Source of the DNA: Mytilus californianus
Taxonomy: Eukaryota; Mollusca; Bivalvia; Mytilida; Mytilidae
NCBI RefSeq assembly: GCF_021869535.1
Contig: NW_026262593.1
Location: 72,296,822-72,360,821, forward strand
DNA: 64,000 nucleotides
Direction: 5' to 3'
Shown here: in pieces, positions 38,753-49,988 of the stretch
How the letters are laid out: each line of letters starts with the position of its first letter
How positions within the stretch are numbered: the stretch's first letter is position 1
The notes under the pieces: generated by a model
What the model was told of the DNA's origin: nothing
Database searches by the model: none
Seen by the model: only the letters and a program-made list of their open reading frames with translations
Position numbers and translations under genes: made by a program

Positions 38753-41265
38753 TTGGATACCCCAGGCTGACTCGTATAGCAAAATTATTTGACCGTATTA
38801 ACCAAAACTTACCATATTTGTACTTTATCATGTAAATATATATAGCCGCATAATAATTCAGTAATATTTCATGTCATGTTGTATTGTATAATACAAATGA
38901 CAGCAATATTGGAACATAATGTGAATACAAAATTTTGTCCGTATCAATCTAGATTGCCAGCATGTCCTCTTTTTAATCAAAATATTGTCTCGCAACAAAA
39001 TTTCAGTAGTTTTGATACCCCAGGCTGACTCCTATAACAAAATTATTTGATCGCATCAACCAAAACTGACCATATTTGCACTTTATTTTGTAAATCTATA
39101 TAGCCGCATAGTAAATCAGCAACAATTTTTATGTCAGGATTTAATGTATAATACAAATGACAGCAATATTGGAACACAACAACTACAATTTTTTGTCCGC
39201 ATAAATTTAGAGTGCCAGCATGTCCTCCTTTTGTTCAATATATTGATAAGCAACAAAATTTCAGTAGTTTTGATACCTCAGGCTGACTTGTATAGCAAAA
39301 TTATTTGACCATATCAACAAAAACTTACTATATTTGCACTTTATCATGTAAATCTATATAGGCGCATGATAATTCAGTAATATTTTATGTCATGTTATAT
39401 TGTATAATACAAATGACAGCAATATTGGAACAAAATGTGAATACAAAATTTTGTCCGTATCAATCTAGATTGCCAGCATGTCCTCTTTTTAATCAAAATA
39501 TTGTCTCGCAACAAAATTTCAGTAGTTTTGATACCTCAAGCTGACTCTTATAACAAAACTATTTGACCGCATCAACCAAAACTGACCATATTTGCACTTT
39601 ATTTTGTAAATCTATATAGCCGCATAGTAAATCAGCAACAATTTTTATGTCAGGATTTAATGTATAATACAAATGACAGCAATATTGGAACACAACAACT
39701 ACAATTTTTTGTCCGCATAAATTTAGAGTGCCAGCATGTCCTCCTTTTGTTCAATATATTGATAAGCATTAAAATTTCAGTAGTTTTGATACCTCAGGCT
39801 GACTTGTATAGCAAAATTATTTGACCATATCAACAAAAACTTACTATATTTGCACTTTATCATGTAAATCTATATAGGCGCATGATAATTCAGTAATATT
39901 TTATGTCATGTTATATTGTATAATACAAATGACAGCAATATTGGAACATAATGTGAATACAAAATTTTGTCCGTATCAATCTAGATTGCCAGCATGTCCT
40001 CTTTTTAATCAAAATATTGTCTCGCAACAAAATTTCAGTAGTTTTGATACCTCAAGCTGACTCTTATAACAAAATTATTTGACCGCATCAACCAAAACTG
40101 ACCATATTTGCACTTTATCATGTTAATCTATATAGCCGCATAGAAAATCAGCAACTATTTTTATGTCAGGATTTAATGTATAATACAAATGACAGCAGTA
40201 TTGGAACATAATGTGAATACAAAATTTTGTCCGTATCAATCTAGATTGCCAGCATGTCCTCTTTTTAATCAAAATATTGTCTCGCAACAAAATTTCAGTA
40301 GTTTTGATACCACAGGCTGACTTGTATAGCAAAAATATTTGACCGCATCAACTTAAACTGACCATATTTGCACATTATTATGTAACTATATATAATAGAA
40401 TAATAATTCAGTAATAATTTTATGTCAAGAATGAATGTTTTATACAAATGACAGCAATATTGGAACATTATGAGAATACAAAATTTTGTCCGTATCAATC
40501 TAGATTGCCAGCATGTCCTTTTTTTAATCAAAATATTGTCTCGCAACAAAATTTCAGTAGTTTTGATACCTCAGGCTGATTCTTATAACAAAATTATTTG
40601 ACCCCATCATCAAAAACTGACCATATTTGCACTTTATTTTGTAAATCTATATAGCCGCATTGTAAATCAGCAATTACTTTTATGTCAGGATTTAATGTAT
40701 AATACAAATGACAGCAATATTGGAACACAACAACTACAAATTTTTGTCCGCATTAATTTAGAGAGCCAGTATGTCCTCCTTTTGTTCAATTCACATGATA
40801 TATTGATACGTAACTAAATTTCAGTAGTTTTGATACCCCTGGCTGACTTGTAAAGCAAAATTACTACACCGTATCAACCAAAACTGACCATATTTGCACT
40901 TTATTATGTAAATCTTAATAGCCGCATAATAATTCAGTAATATTTTTATGTCAGGATTTAATGTATAATACAAATGACAGTATATTGGAACACAATGAAT
41001 ACAAAATTTTGTATACCCCTGGCTGACTTGTATAGCAAAATTACTACACCGTATCAACCAAAACTGACCAATATTTGCACTTTATTATGTAAATCTTAAT
41101 AGCCGCATAATAATTCAGTAATATTTTTATGTCAGGATTTAATGTATAATACAAATGACAGTATATTGGAACACAATGAATACAAAATTTTGTCCGCATA
41201 AATTTAGAGTGCCAGCATGTCCTCCCGTTGTTCAATATATTGATATGTAACAAAATTTCAGTAGT
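38753..41265. repeat. Higher-order repeat copy 2 (2,513 bp)
   Basis: Nearly base-for-base the same as copy 1, including variant positions such as the AATAATAGAATAATAATTC-like monomer near 40390 (copy 1: 37880). The copies are far more alike than the monomers within one copy. Confidence 0.88.
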
Positions 41266-43600
41266 TTGGATACCCCAGGCTGACTCGTATAGCAAAATTA
41301 TTTGACCGTATTAACCAAAACTTACCATATTTGTACTTTATCATGTAAATATATATAGCCGCATAATAATTCAGTAATATTTCATGTCATGTTGTATTGT
41401 ATAATACAAATGACAGCAATATTGGAACATAATGTGAATACAAAATTTTGTCCGTATCAATCTAGATTGCCAGCATGTCCTCTTTTTAATCAAAATATTG
41501 TCTCGCAACAAAATTTCAGTAGTTTTGATACCCCAGGCTGACTCCTATAACAAAATTATTTGATCGCATCAACCAAAACTGACCATATTTGCACTTTATT
41601 TTGTAAATCTATATAGCCGCATAGTAAATCAGCAACAATTTTTATGTCAGGATTTAATGTATAATACAAATGACAGCAATATTGGAACACAACAACTACA
41701 ATTTTTTGTCCGCATAAATTTAGAGTGCCAGCATGTCCTCCTTTTGTTCAATATATTGATAAGCAACAAAATTTCAGTAGTTTTGATACCTCAGGCTGAC
41801 TTGTATAGCAAAATTATTTGACCATATCAACAAAAACTTACTATATTTGCACTTTATCATGTAAATCTATATAGGCTCATGATAATTCAGTAATATTTTA
41901 TGTCATGTTATATTGTATAATACAAATGACAGCAATATTGGAACATAATGTGAATACAAAATTTTGTCCGTATCAATCTAGATTGCCAGCATGTCCTCTT
42001 TTTAATCAAAATATTGTCTCGCAACAAAATTTCAGTAGTTTTGATACCCCAGGCTGACTCCTATAACAAAATTATTTGATCGCATCAACCAAAACTGACC
42101 ATATTTGCACTTTATTTTGTAAATCTATATAGCCGCATAGTAAATCAGCAACAATTTTTATGTCAGGATTTAATGTATAATACAAATGACAGCAATATTG
42201 GAACACAACAACTACAATTTTTTGTCCGCATAAATTTAGAGTGCCAGCATGTCCTCCTTTTGTTCAATATATTGATAAGCAACAAAATTTCAGTAGTTTT
42301 GATACCTCAGGCTGACTTGTATAGCAAAATTATTTGACCATATCAACAAAAACTTACTATATTTGCACTTTATCATGTAAATCTATATAGGCGCATGATA
42401 ATTCAGTAATATTTTATGTCATGTTATATTGTATAATACAAATGACAGCAATATTGGAACATAATGTGAATACAAAATTTTGTCCGTATCAATCTAGATT
42501 GCCAGCATGTCCTCTTTTTAATCAAAATATTGTCTCGCAACAAAATTTCAGTAGTTTTGATACCTCAAGCTGACTCTTATAACAAAATTATTTGACCGCA
42601 TCAACCAAAACTGACCATATTTGCACTTTATCATGTTAATCTATATAGCCGCATAGAAAATCAGCAACTATTTTTATGTCAGGATTTAATGTATAATACA
42701 AATGACAGCAGTATTGGAACATAATGTGAATACAAAATTTTGTCCGTATCAATCTAGATTGCCAGCATGTCCTCTTTTTAATCAAAATATTGTCTCGCAA
42801 CAAAATTTCAGTAGTTTTGATACCACAGGCTGACTTGTATAGCAAAAATATTTGACCGCATCAACTTAAACTGACCATATTTGCACATTATTATGTAACT
42901 ATATATAATAGAATAATAATTCAGTAATAATTTTATGTCAAGAATGAATGTTTTATACAAATGACATCAATATTGGAGCATTATAAGAATACAAAATTTT
43001 GTCCGTATCAATCTAGATTGCCAGCATGTCCTTTTTTTAATCAAAATATTGTCTCGCAACAAAATTTCAGTAGTTTTGATACCTCAGGCTGACTCCTATA
43101 ACAAAATTATTTGACCCCATCATCAAAAACTGACCATATTTGTACTTTATTTTGTAAATCTATATAGCCGCATTGTAAATCAGCAATTATTTTTATGTAA
43201 GGATTTAATGTATAATACAAATGACAGCAATATTGGAACACAACAACTACAAATTTTTGTCCGCATTAATTTAGAGAGCCAGTATGTCCTCCTTTTGTTC
43301 AATTTACATGATATATTGATACGTAACTAAATTTCAGTAGTTTTGATACCCCTGGCTGACTTGTATAGCAAAATTACTACACCGTATCAACCAAAACTGA
43401 CCATATTTGCACTTTATTATGTAAATCTTAATAGCCGCATAATAATTCAGTAATATTTTTATGTCAGGATTTAATGTATAATACAAATGACAGTATATTG
43501 GAACACAATGAATACAAAATTTTGTCCGCATAAATTTAGAGTGCCAGCATGTCCTCCCGTTGTTCAATATATTGATATGTAACAAAACTTCAGTACTTTT
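41266..43600. repeat. Higher-order repeat copy 3 (lacks the truncated monomer)
   Basis: It follows copy 2 at an offset of 2,512-2,513 through at least 42845. Only one monomer then follows the TACCCCTGG word near 43350, so the 180-bp truncated monomer is absent. The array degenerates after about 43600. Confidence 0.8.
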
Positions 43601-43925
43601 GATACCTCAGGCTGACTGGTATAGAAACATTTTTTGACCGTATCAACTAAAACTGACCATATTTGCACTTTAGTATGTAAATCTATATGGCTGCATTATA
43701 TTTAATCAGAATTTTTTTTATATCAGGATGTACTGTATTATAATACAAATGAAAGCAATATTGGAAAACAATGAATGCATTATCTTTTCCGCATCAATTT
43801 AGATTGTCAGCATTTCATCTCTGTATTCATAATATTAGACCATCACTAAAGTTAGTAGTTCAGGATCAAAATGAGGATGGTGTGTATAACAAAACTGTTT
43901 GACAGCATCATCCAACACTGACATG

Positions 43926-44613
43926 TCTGATTTGATTTTTACTTTGTAATGAAAAGTATAAGAAGTTCTCTTCTGGGACGAGTATACATACGGTTGATTG
44001 ATTTTGTTTGTAGCTAAACCTCAAGTGGCAACTATTTCATTCATGTGCACAACGAGTATATTTTTTGGAAGTCCCATATCATCATTTTTAATCGGTAAAG
44101 ACAAATCTGACGAAATTGACGAGATTGTTCATAATTATTCAACACCTTATGTATCCGGACACTGTAAAATTTTCGTTAGCATATTTTGTCGAAAACAGAA
44201 TCGTAAATCCAAGGCAAAAAAGGTGAATTACGTTGAAATATCCATGTAATGCATAAAGTTAAATTTAGGAAGAGACTGATAAAAATGGGGAACGAAGCAA
44301 CGTCGACAATGATGTTGATATCCCATGACATAAAAATATTGTTCCGATGCGTTGGATAACCTTTCTATCCGCCTTCTAATTAAATAAAATTTTCCTTTCT
44401 TTAATGATAGCTGTATGTGATCACAAGTGCGTAATTTTATAGCCATTGTTTAATGTATATAAGAATATGAAATGAAAAAAAGATTTTTTTTAATGTGTAT
44501 AATATCGATAGAGTCTAACGAGTAAAGTAATTTGCTATACTTGGAAAAAAGAACAATGCGATTATTGTTTACATATTAAAATCAAAAGTCTTAAACACGG
44601 TAATCTGTCATAA
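43926..44613. other. Non-repetitive interior of the TIR element, no clear gene
   Basis: An 83-codon plus-strand frame (43998-44249) is the only one of note. It has no recognisable motif, no splice context and nothing transposase-like. It could be a captured exon scrap or chance. Confidence 0.45.
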
Positions 44614-44776
44614 GCAGACCTGTTCCCAGGTCTGGTCAATAGCAGACTTGTCCACAGGTCTGGTCAGGAGCAGACCTGTCCACAGGTATGGTCTGGGGCA
44701 AACCTGTCATCAGGACTGGTCAAAAGCAAACTTGTCCACAGGTCTGGTCTGGAGCAAACCTGTCAATAGGTCAGCA
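44614..44776. repeat. 28-bp tandem repeat near the right end of the TIR element
   Basis: Five full units of exactly 28 bases (starts 44614, 44642, 44670, 44698, 44726) and a partial one, each containing GCAGACCTGTCCACAGG followed by a TGGTC word. The core CCTGTCCACAGG is itself partly palindromic. The left subterminal region has only loosely related GACCAGTCCTAGGAC words. Confidence 0.85.
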
Positions 44777-44886
44777 GCAGTCCTAAAAAGGTAGACCGTA
44801 GGTCTGGTCTACCAACGACAAAGTTAACTTGCTTGTCTGCTTAAAATTTCCAAAGTTAACTTGAAAAGCAGTCAACAAGTCTGTTC

Positions 44887-44925
44887 AAAGTTAACTTTTG
44901 TACAGGTTAGGACCGCACCCATCTG
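44887..44925 (-). repeat. Right terminal inverted repeat
   Basis: Complementary partner of 35308-35347. It ends CCATCTG and is followed by the duplicated TA at 44926-44927. Two further AAGTTAACTT-type motifs lie just inside (44821 and 44852). Confidence 0.88.
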
Positions 44926-45716
44926 TAATTGTTTACGATTATGTTTGAAGGGAAGAGGTGCTACCCAATTACGACTGTTGTTGTCTCTTTTCATTTCAGT
45001 GTCCATCAATTCTAAAAAGCGTCGATCTTCTATCGATAAACTCGGTTTGTCGTCATCTTTCGTGGTCTTAAACAGGTGTTTGTCTTGTTCAAAATCAGAA
45101 ACATGAAATTTACTACTACAAGCTTCTAGCACTGAAGATTTTACATTGAAATGTATGTAAGTTTTCAAAACGTTTGCATCTTTGGGAATATGAGCACCAT
45201 CGAAGCACGATTCACCGACAAAAATCCATCCTAATTTTAGTCTCTGGGCGTATGGCTGATACGGCTTGCCAATCTTTTGATCCAATACATGGTGCGCTTC
45301 CATCAAATCTCTTCCAATTAGAAGTAATATTTTCGCCTCAGCATCCAGAGGAGGTATGAATTGAGCAATGGGTGCAAGGTGTTGGTAATTAGCAGCGACG
45401 TCACAGGTAGGTATCTCATTTCGATTATTCGGAATCATGTCACACTCAATGAGAGTAGGAAGCTCAAGATTCTGTCCATCTAGAGATTGCACAACAAAAC
45501 CACTAGCCCGTCTGCCGCTCATCATAACTTTACCGCTACAACTACTTAATGAATATTGTCTCGACTCTGCTACGATGCCAAAGTAATCAAGTATGTCTCC
45601 ATGCACAAGTGAGGAATTGCTTTGTTCATCTATAATCACGTATATACGCATGCGTGAGTTTGGTTTCTGTATGTGTAATATGTCTAATAATACAATTTTC
45701 GCACACGATTTTCCTA
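44926..45716 (-). pseudogene. BEL/Pao DUF1758-type aspartic protease and linker to RT
   Basis: From the edge of the 1.27-kb insert the minus strand reads GKSCAKIVLLDILHIQ, then YVIIDEQSNSSLV. This is the DUF1758 protease active-site region, in which metazoan BEL elements often carry D-x-Q-S rather than the D-S/T-G triad. It continues through DLMEAHH and RLKLGWIFVGE to the SIEDRRFLELM and WVAPLPFKHNR segments that normally precede the RT, and breaks at the TA of the TIR element. This stretch is open throughout. It belongs to the same polyprotein as the RT at 35305 and below. Confidence 0.85.
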
Positions 45717-46072
45717 TCATTTTTACTGATTGCCCTGCAGCCATTAAAATTTTAAAAAAGTTCGTTTCATTATTCATTTGATTGATTGATTGATTGGTTG
45801 CTGGTTGTTTAATGTCCAGTGGAAACTATTTCATGTATGTTGAATGACGAGAACAATTTAACAATAACTGCAATACGTAGGTTACATTATAGAGGCCGTC
45901 CTGAATGACGGTTGGGAAAATATTGAAATGCTACTGGGAAATTACATTTGACAGGACAGAAATTTTGCCCCGGAAACCGACCACGTCCGTCCCTATTCTG
46001 ACAACACATGTACCACCAGCCCAGACAAATGGACGTCCACTTACGCTACGCTTTATTGCAAACAGAAAAAAG

Positions 46073-46109
<37 letters not shown>

Positions 46110-46991
46110 CGAGACAGACATGACAGACAGACAGACAGACAATAGTACACAACACACAAGATAGAAAACTAACGACTGAGCAGCACGAACCCCACCAAAA
46201 CCGGGGGTGGTCTCAGGTGCTCCAGCAGGCTGAATAGATCCCACATGTGAGCATTGACAAGAGTAAGAATATACCGGAATATGGGACTGAAGAAGTAGAA
46301 GTCAACACAACTTTTTTTTATTCTTACAACACAAAGATAATTTGCTACAGAGCATTATAATGAGAAATAAGTTGAAGAACGAATTGGTTCAACTTGTTTT
46401 TCAACAATAATTTTGTTTAATTTTAGATGAAATTAATTGTATAACATAATATTTTGAGATTTAGGTTTGTATTAAAAATAGTTAAACCATGCAACGTGTT
46501 CATTATTGATCATTTATCTATCATCTAATCTGGTAAAAGTTCCTCTTACAGTTAATCATAATTACCGTACAATGACTTGTAATTATTTACATCCTTGTTC
46601 GTTGATATATGATTGATAGTTGTCTTATTACCAATTCTTCTTTTTTTTCATAAGCAACATATATAAACATTTGGGAAAGTAGTATTTATTCAATTTAGAG
46701 CTTGACATGTTTAAAAGACAAAAGCTTAATAGGGCTAGGTTTGAATTGTCGCTTACATTTTCAATAAAAAATGCATGGGTTGAAAATTTCAAGACCTTTC
46801 AGGGCAGCGCATGTACATTGTATTTCACTAATTACCCTTTCATTTAATATTTACTGCATGAGAAGTATGGTCTTTATTGTGTTCTTTTTTGTTTTTGTTT
46901 TTTTAGCTTTTAAATGGTATGTGTTTTTTAGTTTAATAAGACGTGCTACACTATAACTGATTGATTTATATCTATTGTGTGTATTGAACTA
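45717..46991. mobile_element. 1.27-kb non-coding repeat inserted between gag and protease (copy 1)
   Basis: It matches 49989-51226 along its whole length with few differences, and the two copies share both end points while their flanks differ, so it is a discrete mobile unit. Here it is flanked by 52-base near-identical direct repeats (45665-45716 and 46992-47043, three mismatches) that encode the same stretch of the BEL protease twice. Insert plus one target copy is 1,327 bases, which brings the gag-side and protease-side frames into phase. It starts TCATTTTTACTGATTGCCC, contains a (GATT)n run and a (GACA)n microsatellite, and has no TIRs or TG...CA ends. A LINE- or Penelope-type mechanism would fit the long target duplication. 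Confidence 0.8.
46072..46140. repeat. (GACA)n microsatellite
   Basis: About 15 imperfect GACA units inside copy 1 of the 1.27-kb repeat. The second copy at 50350-50375 has only a short run, which accounts for most of the length difference between the copies. Confidence 0.9.
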
Positions 46992-48994
46992 TTCTGTACG
47001 TGTAATATGTCTGATAATACAATTTTCGCACAAGATTTTCCTACGCCGTCTTTGCAGACTTCAGTGCATTTTGTCATAACTTCCGCCTTTGAGGATTTCT
47101 CCTCGCCATAATTTGAGGCGCTTGCATCTGATTTTGATTTTATTCCATCTTGAGGAGATCCAATTTTGAACACATGCATAGCTGTAGTATGTGAAGTTCC
47201 TTTACATTCCGAACACTTGATGTTTTCGTGACAGTCTTTCCTAAGATGCTTTGAAACACAACATCTAAAACAGATACCGTGCTGTTTCAAAAGTGATATT
47301 CTATCACCCAGCGTCTTGTGTCTAAAAACACGACAGTCACTAGAGAATGATTCGCCTTGTGAATGATACATTTAGGAGTGTTAGTGTTGTTAACAATTTC
47401 CGTTTTTGCTACTGAAACATTACGATTATTGGTTCTGTTTCTAGGTTCATAAGACGTTCCACTAAATTCAAAGTCAAAACTAGGGTCATTCATTACTTCT
47501 GCCATTTCAAGAACAATGTCACAAAAGAAGGTAAAAGGTGGAAAAATGACACAATGTTTAATTTTGTATGAGGCTGCGCGATCACGCCATTTACTTTGTA
47601 ATTCTGCTTGTAACTTTGAAATTGTCGGATTAACACCCACAGCTGTATCATAGAAACTCAACAGTGCAGAATATTCAGGTTTTTCCTTTACTGCTCGAAT
47701 CTCGGCCAGAACATCTGAGAGTTCAAATAGTTTGTTTTTGTCCTTGTAAGTGATTTTCGGCACAACACTTAACTTCATTTTAACGCACTTTCTACTTTCT
47801 CTGGTGATCCGTAACGACTGTCCAAACGATTCCATGCACGTTCAAGTGCGCTTGAAGGATTACCTGCGTTAGCTACCTTGATGCTTTTAACTTGTTTGCT
47901 TGACTGTAGACCTGTTTATTGTAATAAAAGATCCAACTCCTCAGCGGCGGTTGCACTAATTTCATTTACTACACATTTAAATGTGTCCTTCCCAGATACG
48001 TAGTTTTCCGGTCAATCGCAAATTTATGGAATCTTGATGTAAGTAAGTCTTTCTTCATCAGAAATTTTGCAAAGACTACATTGGTGTTAACATTGTGATC
48101 AGGTATTTGTTCTTGTTTAATGTTCTGACCAGTGTCTTTCGTTGTTGGCAGATTGCTGGGTTTAAAACTAGGGACAGAAGGATAAAGTTCAGACGGCCTT
48201 GAAATATATTTCTCATTGTCATTCTCTTTACTCAGAATTTTATTTTGGTCTGCAACGTACTTTTTTGTTAATTGAAACTTTACAATTTCTGATCCATTGT
48301 CACTAGAATATGACTCGGTTTGGTCTTCTTCAATTGCATTTAACTCGGCCATAGCGACAACTGTCTCTTTTCTAGCTGATAATCCTTTTTCTTTAGCCGT
48401 GAGTCGTGCCTTCTCAATTATGCAAGAAGCTTCATATTCAGCCTTTTGCGTCAGCAAGTCTGATTCTTCTTGTGCAAATTCTAGTTTCTTACGTGCAGTT
48501 TCTGCAGAAATCTTTGCCTTTTGTCGCAGTACTGAACTTTTACTTGATCTAAGAGAAGCTTTGGATAATGATTTCTTTGAAGTTTTCTTGTGAGATTTAA
48601 CAGAAGGTTCTTTGAGTGAAGATGTAGGTCGAAATCCTGTTGTCTCAGCAATACTTGATCGGATAAGTCCTTCCACTTTGTAGACAAAGTCTTCCCTAAA
48701 TTTGGTGTGTTTTTCTAGTTCACTTGTCGCTTCAGCTGTTTTCGTATGTGTAAGAAAACTGATATAGTCATCAGACTTTTTAATATATTTTTCTAAAGAA
48801 TGTTTAGGTAAATCTAACGTATCGGGGACCATTTGTCCAGAAGTAATTTTAACACGGTGTTCGTCTATCTTACTTGAAACACGTTTGAAAGTTTTTATGT
48901 GTTTGTCCATGGTTGTGTGAAACAACTCAAATCCTTTATCCGTCATTGAATGTTCTCTCTGGTTTGAATCATCAACAGTTCCTTTTGAATCCAT
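46992..48994 (-). pseudogene. BEL/Pao gag with CCHC region (broken)
   Basis: The start at 48994 (MDSKGTVDDSNQ) opens a charged 341-codon frame. Residues about 145-235 are rich in K, E and A and likely coiled-coil, as usual at BEL gag N-termini. A frameshift near 48008 moves to another frame (FKCVVNEISATAAEE), with a TAA near 47925. Further shifts near 47785 and 47385 lead through a KITYKDKNKLFELSDVL segment to a Cys/His-rich region (ICFRCCVSKHLRKDC, then IKCSECKGTSHTTAMH), the nucleic-acid-binding knuckles. It ends at the 52-base target copy next to the 1.27-kb insert. Order and motifs make the identity firm; it cannot give one product. Confidence 0.85.
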
Positions 48995-49020
48995 GCTGAT
49001 TAATGGATTTTTTCACTGTG

Positions 49021-49694
49021 ACTTCCTAGACGCAGCCCAGCTAAACCGATGTGCTAAATCGTTAGGGACTAACAAATCAAATTCAATACAGTGAGATAAG
49101 TATTTATTCCGTTGCACATCTATGGTGAAAAGCTACAATAAAATAAAGGCAATCGATGTAAACACAGCTAATGTAACATTTCAGACAAATCAATAAAAAT
49201 AGTATCAAACAATAGAAAATATTATGTACCTCTAATGGAAACATCTAATTCAAAATAAGAATTCAGTATACAAAATTGATAAATCCAAAGTATAAAATTA
49301 TATTTGATAAATCCAAAGTATAAAATTATATATTCGCTAAAAGGCAATTTAACTACTGATAACTTTACCTACAGTGACGTTTCCGACCATATTCCAACAG
49401 AAAACATGTTATCGATTCACACTTTGTCTACAGTGACTCAATTCGCATGTGGTTATCAAAAATTGTTTGCATCGTCACAAACTTATAAAAAAAATTGTAT
49501 TCTATTAAAATGAATATGTTTACACTATATATGTATAAAAAGGTAAGTATAAGTGACTTACATCGTGGCATCAGAAGGATTGTCTAAGAGAAATTTACCG
49601 TTACGTGACGGAAGTTTATGAAAATTGTAATACAAAAAATAAAGTCCGGTTTCTTTCCGGCAAATAAAATGAATGTGAAACATGAGACATGACA
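49021..49694 (-). other. Putative 5' LTR and leader of the BEL element
   Basis: Minus-strand TGTCATGTCTCATG at 49694 repeats the start found next to the polypurine tract at 31940, with 33 identical bases. If it is the LTR start, the LTR would run toward gag and end near TGGGCTGCGTCTAGGAAGT (49039-49021), a TGG-starting sequence in the position of a primer-binding site. The tRNA was not identified and the LTR end is not marked by a clear CA. Confidence 0.4.
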
Positions 49695-49988
49695 TGCTTA
49701 ATGTTTGCATTGATTAGTAATGTACAACTGAGATATGCCTAACTTTAAATCAACGGCAGATGACGAAGAAATAACAAAAATGAGGCCTAACCGTGTACCT
49801 AACACCATGTCTAACTAAACATTGAATAACTACTATTGTTGATAACATAAACTCACCAATATAGATAACTCAAATAAGAACAACCAATCCTTAACCGAAT
49901 ATATATATTTAATGTAAACAAACATTTGATCTGGACCTATTGTTTGCAATTTTTCCTAGCATTTGCCATGTCAAAAAAGAGGTCGGTA

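Larger units (their letters stand above)
36035..43925. repeat. Satellite array of ~258-bp monomers with higher-order repeats
   Basis: Equivalent points (TTATTTGACC) recur at 36273, 36531, 36789, 37047, 37305, 37563 and 37823, that is every 258-260 bases. Two alternating monomer types are visible: A with CTAGATTGCCAGCATGTCC and B with TTTAGAGTGCCAGCATG. Each carries AATACAAATGACAGCAATAT and AAATTTCAGTAGTTTTGATA. Both edges are degenerate (before 36240, after 43600) and the centre is homogeneous, as expected from unequal exchange. Minus-strand frames of 69-157 codons recur with the period and are satellite, not genes. Confidence 0.95.
35308..44925. mobile_element. 9.6-kb satellite-bearing TIR transposon (non-autonomous), TA target duplication
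   Basis: Left end CAGATGGTTGCAGTCC and right end (complement) CAGATGGGTGCGGTCC continue as near-identical inverted repeats for about 40 bases and are flanked by TA on both sides (35306-35307 and 44926-44927). The insertion site is certain because the flanks are adjacent codons of the BEL polyprotein; element plus one TA is 9,620 bases, which puts the protease-side and RT-side frames in phase. Inside are subterminal AAGTTAACTT palindromes, a 28-bp tandem block near the right end, and a ~7.9-kb satellite. No transposase frame is seen. TA duplication and CAG ends fit Tc1/mariner-like elements, but other TA-using superfamilies remain possible. Confidence 0.9.
31908..49694 (-). mobile_element. Decayed BEL/Pao LTR retrotransposon with three nested insertions
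   Basis: Read on the minus strand: putative LTR start (49694), gag (48994 down), CCHC region, DUF1758-type protease, RT with YVDD, RNase H, HHCC and catalytic integrase, DUF5641-like tail ending at 32062, polypurine tract, and a second LTR start at 31940. This order is diagnostic of BEL/Pao. At least three in-frame stops and several frameshifts make it non-functional. It is interrupted by a 1,275-bp repeat (45717-46991), a 9,618-bp TIR element (35308-44925) and a SINE (about 33104-33210). Removing these three would leave an element of roughly 6.8 kb between the two LTR starts, within the usual BEL/Pao range. Confidence 0.88.

Noticed and set aside
36052-43585. Minus-strand frames of 69-157 codons repeated across the satellite
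   Set aside because: They recur with the satellite period and exist because the monomer lacks stops in one frame; no conserved start, motif or codon bias.
44614-44776. CRISPR-like array
   Set aside because: The 28-bp units are directly adjacent with no spacers, and the context is a eukaryotic transposon end.
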